NCBI GenBank assembly: GCA_012965065.1 | Contig: DTSX01000001.1 | Location: 1-17,069, forward strand | Origin: Gammaproteobacteria bacterium | Lineage (GTDB): Bacteria > Pseudomonadota > Gammaproteobacteria > Steroidobacterales > UBA11654 | DNA length: 17,069 bases | Direction of reading: 5' to 3' | Shown: positions 14,574 to 17,069 of the stretch, one piece after another | How the letters are laid out: every line of letters begins with the position of its first letter | How positions within the stretch are numbered: the stretch's first letter is position 1 | Program-made: the position numbers and the translations under genes | The notes under the pieces: generated by a model | The model's database searches: none | The model's input: only the letters and a program-made list of their open reading frames with translations | Told to the model about the DNA's origin: nothing

Positions 14574-15104
14574 TTATTCTTGAAGCCTTGGCATTAGTTC
14601 AACCAAGTTACATGGCTTGGTGCGATGATCCAACTGATGAGAAATTAACAAATCCCATCCATCTTTACAGGCGCCAGGAGAGCCGGGTAGGCAAAAAATA
14701 AAGGTTCCATTTGCAACCCCTGCGAAAGCCCTAGATTGCAAAGTGGAGGTTTTAATATTTTGGTATGACAGTGAGCGGAACATCTCACCAAAGCCATCAA
14801 TCACCTTATCCAGTAGCGGGAGAATCGCCTCAGGAGTTCCATCATATCCTGTTATCCCCGTGCCTCCAGTGGTTATGATTGCTTGTATATTGTCTTCTAT
14901 TAACCATTGCGAAACGAGGGCTCTTATTTTATAAATATTGTCCTTGCAAATTGATCTGCCAGCCAACTGGTGTCCTGCGCTCTCAATCCTTTGAGCCAGA
15001 AGATCTCCGGCATCATCATTTGCCAGAGTTCTGCTGTCTGAAATTGTCAGCAACGCAATTGGTACAGGGATAAAAGACGGTTCTTTATTTTCTGTTTTGG
15101 ACAT
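14574..15104 (-). CDS. moaB: molybdenum cofactor biosynthesis protein B (molybdopterin adenylyltransferase family)
   Basis: MoaB/MogA-fold protein acting on molybdopterin, where family members adenylylate MPT before molybdenum insertion. The 176-residue chain opens with ALLTISDSRT, has the phosphate-binding TTGGTGITGYDGTPEA (residues 78-93) and ends with the CLPGSPGACKDGW segment (138-150). This order is characteristic of MoaB rather than of the larger MoeA. Start is ATG 15104; the ribosome binding site is weak. It is upstream of gloB in a two-gene minus-strand unit; the 108 bases between it and the regulator gene at 15213 probably contain its promoter, although I could not place boxes convincingly. 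The gene is ordinary in composition and contains no breaks. Confidence 0.94.
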   Translation of the reverse strand: MSKTENKEPSFIPVPIALLTISDSRTLANDDAGDLLAQRIESAGHQLAGRSICKDNIYKIRALVSQWLIEDNIQAIITTGGTGITGYDGTPEAILPLLDKVIDGFGEMFRSLSYQNIKTSTLQSRAFAGVANGTFIFCLPGSPGACKDGWDLLISHQLDHRTKPCNLVELMPRLQE

Positions 15105-15212
15105 AATTTTCTGAATTCAATTTATTATCTGTACTGTCTGTATATAGTGTATTTTAGATTCATGAACTTGGCTATTGTTGGATTTTATTTTAATAAGTTT
15201 TAACACAACGAA

Positions 15213-15767
15213 CTAAAAGCTGGGGGGTGTACAAGCTGAAACCACGACGCATTCCTCCCGCCCTGTATTTCTGAAGCGATGTGGCAATGTGCTGTTGAAC
15301 AAATAGGCATCCCCTTTGTTTAAAACATAAACTTCATCTCCAACCGTTAATTCCAAACGACCTTGGAGCACCAATCCACTTTCTTCAGATTCATGAGACA
15401 GCATAGACTTTCCGGTATCGGCGCCAGGTTGGTATCGTTCAAGCATCATTTGTAATTTATAATTTTTCAGATTGTTACCAACCTGCAAATAGGAAATAAG
15501 CCCACTCCCAATTTCAGTCAGTTCATCCGCACGGTGAACTATTTTGTTTTCCTGTTTGACGTCCATGGTAAAGAAATCACCAATGGAAATGGGTATTACA
15601 TCTAGGACTTGCTTCAGTAGCCCAAGCGATGGGTTTGTTTTATTGTTTTCAACTAAGGAGATCGTGGCATTGCTAATGCCAGATTTAATCGCCAATTGCC
15701 GTTGCGAGATCTTTCTCTCTGTTCTTAAATTCTTCAGTCTGATGCCAATGTCAATTTCATTACTCAT
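15213..15767 (-). CDS. XRE-family transcriptional regulator with C-terminal cupin domain (PuuR-like)
   Basis: This 184-residue DNA-binding regulator has a Cro/C1-type helix-turn-helix at about residues 8-62 (IGIRLKNLRTERKISQRQLA, with the recognition helix SNATISLVEN). A cupin barrel follows at about residues 110-180, including LSHESEESGLVLQGRLELTVGD and a PHRFRNTG strand. This is the architecture of PuuR and relatives, which sense small metabolites, often amines or amino acids, in the cupin pocket. It is transcribed divergently from an omega-amino acid:pyruvate aminotransferase. It probably regulates that gene and itself through the AT-rich region between them. The start is ATG 15767. The effector is not known; beta-alanine, putrescine or a derivative is the natural guess. 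Confidence 0.93.
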   Translation of the reverse strand: MSNEIDIGIRLKNLRTERKISQRQLAIKSGISNATISLVENNKTNPSLGLLKQVLDVIPISIGDFFTMDVKQENKIVHRADELTEIGSGLISYLQVGNNLKNYKLQMMLERYQPGADTGKSMLSHESEESGLVLQGRLELTVGDEVYVLNKGDAYLFNSTLPHRFRNTGREECVVVSACTPPSF

Positions 15768-15922
15768 GGTGTTAAATTGTTAAATATATTAAACAAAAAA
15801 TATAAAAACCTATTAAAAACAATTATTTAAAAAAATTCAATTTAAATATTGTTAAATTTTTAAAAAATCTTTATTGTAGGCTTTGTAATTTTAGTTTATT
15901 TAAAGTTCCCGGAGGGACAACC
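15768..15922. promoter_or_regulatory. divergent control region with candidate operator for the XRE-cupin regulator
   Basis: This gap is extremely AT-rich up to about 15900. GTTAAATATATTAAAC (15779-15794) matches its own reverse complement at 14 of 16 positions and lies just upstream of the regulator's start. GTTAAAT occurs three times, at 15771, 15779 and 15851, which fits a multi-site operator. A weak plus-strand promoter is possible with TTGTTA (15849-15854), 17 bases, then TATTGT (15872-15877). GGAGGG (15911-15916) is the strong ribosome binding site of the aminotransferase gene. Confidence 0.5.
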
Positions 15923-17069
15923 ATGACTGACCAACTGCCTAATCTTGAGGCCTACTGGATGCCTTATACGGGAAACCGTTATTTTAAAAAGAACCCCAGA
16001 CTATTGACCAAAGCAAGTGGTATGTTTTACACCACTCATACAGGTCAACAAATACTAGATGGCGCTTCAGGTTTGTGGTGTTGCAACACCGGACATTGTC
16101 ACCCTAAAATTGTGGAGGCAGTGCAACAACAAGCAGCAACGCTTGATTATGCGACTGCTTTTCAACTTGGTCATCCAACCGTTTTTGAAATGGCAGAAAA
16201 ACTGGTCGATATTGCTCCCGATGGGTTGACGCGCGTATTTTTTACAAATTCTGGATCTGAAGCTGTCGATACTGCTTTGAAAATAGCCTTGGCATACCAT
16301 CGTGTCCGAGGGGAAGGCCAAAGAACTCGATTAATCGGTCGAGAGAAGGGCTATCATGGAGTTGGCTTTGGTGGAATTTCGGTGGGTGGTATATCACCCA
16401 ATAGAAAAATGTTTGGGGCGCTGTTGCCAGGGGTTGATCACTTGAAGCACACCCACAATCTTGAGCACAACGCTTTTTCCAGAGGCCAACCTAAATGGGG
16501 AGCTCATTTGGCCGATGAGCTGGAAGAAATATTTCTCTTACATGACCCTTCAACAGTAGCAGCCGTAATCATGGAGCCGATTGCAGGCTCGGGTGGAGTC
16601 TTGATTCCACCAGAAGGCTATCTTAACCGCATCAGGAAAATTTGTGACGATCATGGAGTGCTTTTGATCTTTGATGAAGTGATTACCGGTTTTGGCAGAA
16701 CCGGGGAGAGTTTTGCTGCGGAAGCATTTAAGGTCAAGCCTGATCTGATCACAATTGCCAAGGGTATGACCAGTGGCATGGTTCCAATGGGCGGTGTTTT
16801 GGTTAAAGAAGACATCTATGAAACTTTCATGACCGGACCAGAGGACAATATAGAGTTATATCATGGCTACACTTATTCAGGTCATCCATTAGCTGCAGCC
16901 GCAGGGCTTGCAACACTTCGTGTCTATGAAGAAGAAGGTCTATTTGCTCGGGCAAAGAGTTTGGCACCCATTTTGGAAGAAGAACTGCAAACCATCAAAG
17001 GGTCCCCTTATGTGATAGACATCAGAAATTATGGGTTGCTCGGCGGCGTGGAACTCGAGCCAATTGAAG
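15923..17069 (+). CDS. class III omega-amino acid:pyruvate aminotransferase (3' end beyond window)
   Basis: The frame opens at ATG 15923, after GGAGGG six bases upstream, and stays open to the window edge, giving 382 visible residues of a usual ~440-450. It is a PLP-dependent fold-type I class III transaminase that should move the amino group of beta-alanine or another omega-amine to pyruvate. Visible landmarks are EAYWMPYTGNRYFKK, GLWCCNTGHCHPKI, FFTNSGSEAVDTALK, GYHGVGFGG and the cofactor-binding Asp251 in LLIFDEVITGFGRTG. The Schiff-base Lys280 is in TIAKGMTSG, and HGYTYSGHPLAAAAGLA follows. The wording is closest to beta-alanine-pyruvate transaminase. Spermidine/putrescine-pyruvate enzymes are the nearest alternatives. 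The divergent XRE-cupin gene is its probable regulator. No internal stop or frameshift is seen. Confidence 0.94.
   Translation, partial: MTDQLPNLEAYWMPYTGNRYFKKNPRLLTKASGMFYTTHTGQQILDGASGLWCCNTGHCHPKIVEAVQQQAATLDYATAFQLGHPTVFEMAEKLVDIAPDGLTRVFFTNSGSEAVDTALKIALAYHRVRGEGQRTRLIGREKGYHGVGFGGISVGGISPNRKMFGALLPGVDHLKHTHNLEHNAFSRGQPKWGAHLADELEEIFLLHDPSTVAAVIMEPIAGSGGVLIPPEGYLNRIRKICDDHGVLLIFDEVITGFGRTGESFAAEAFKVKPDLITIAKGMTSGMVPMGGVLVKEDIYETFMTGPEDNIELYHGYTYSGHPLAAAAGLATLRVYEEEGLFARAKSLAPILEEELQTIKGSPYVIDIRNYGLLGGVELEPIE

Noticed and set aside
16067..16321. 84-aa minus-strand open frame
   Set aside because: It is antisense to the aminotransferase, whose own frame is continuous and carries all family motifs.

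Overview
The window looks like chromosomal DNA from a Gram-negative bacterium, most likely a gammaproteobacterium (perhaps a marine Cellvibrionales-type lineage). This is inferred from the envelope signals (lipoboxes, twin-arginine leaders), the moaB, gloB and omega-aminotransferase sequences, the tRNA-Arg(ACG) with encoded CCA, and moderate G+C (hand-counted lines mostly 43-50%). No transposase, integrase, CRISPR array or phage gene was seen. No gene-free stretch exceeds about 175 bases.

Layout. (1) 1-2284, plus strand: the 3' part of an FG-GAP/ASPIC-UnbV protein, then a Tat-exported FAD amine oxidase. (2) 4822-2293, minus strand: a compact three-gene operon of a membrane-anchored paraoxonase-type lactonase/arylesterase, a 198-aa helical protein of unknown function, and an exported or anchored short-chain dehydrogenase. 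It converges on the amine oxidase. (3) 4896-7290, plus: an MFS transporter and a Tat-secreted DUF1838 protein. (4) 9619-7412, minus: a 735-aa membrane-anchored protein whose core reads like the ferrochelatase/CbiK fold, but with the catalytic His apparently replaced by Tyr and a ZU5-like tail. (5) 9739-11966, plus: a second, paralogous MFS + DUF1838 pair whose DUF1838 protein has no signal peptide. (6) 12453-11968, minus: a small lipoprotein. Divergent from it is a PAF-acetylhydrolase-like alpha/beta hydrolase (12575-13606, plus). (7) 13658-13734, minus: tRNA-Arg(ACG). (8) 15104-13779, minus: moaB-gloB, housekeeping genes. (9) 15213-15767, minus: an XRE-cupin regulator, divergent from a class III omega-amino acid:pyruvate aminotransferase that runs off the right edge.

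The accessory part (1-13606) is rich in exported enzymes: amine oxidase, DUF1838 protein, lactonase, SDR and esterase, all with Tat, signal-anchor or lipoprotein leaders. Two copies of an MFS/DUF1838 cassette bracket the chelatase-like gene. The best candidate for an undescribed system is this block (4896-11966): uptake or export of an unknown compound coupled to a DUF1838 protein in two compartments, with an odd extracytoplasmic chelatase-fold protein. Its substrate cannot be read from sequence. Right of the tRNA, the window returns to conserved metabolism, with a regulator-enzyme pair that probably handles beta-alanine or polyamine-type amines.
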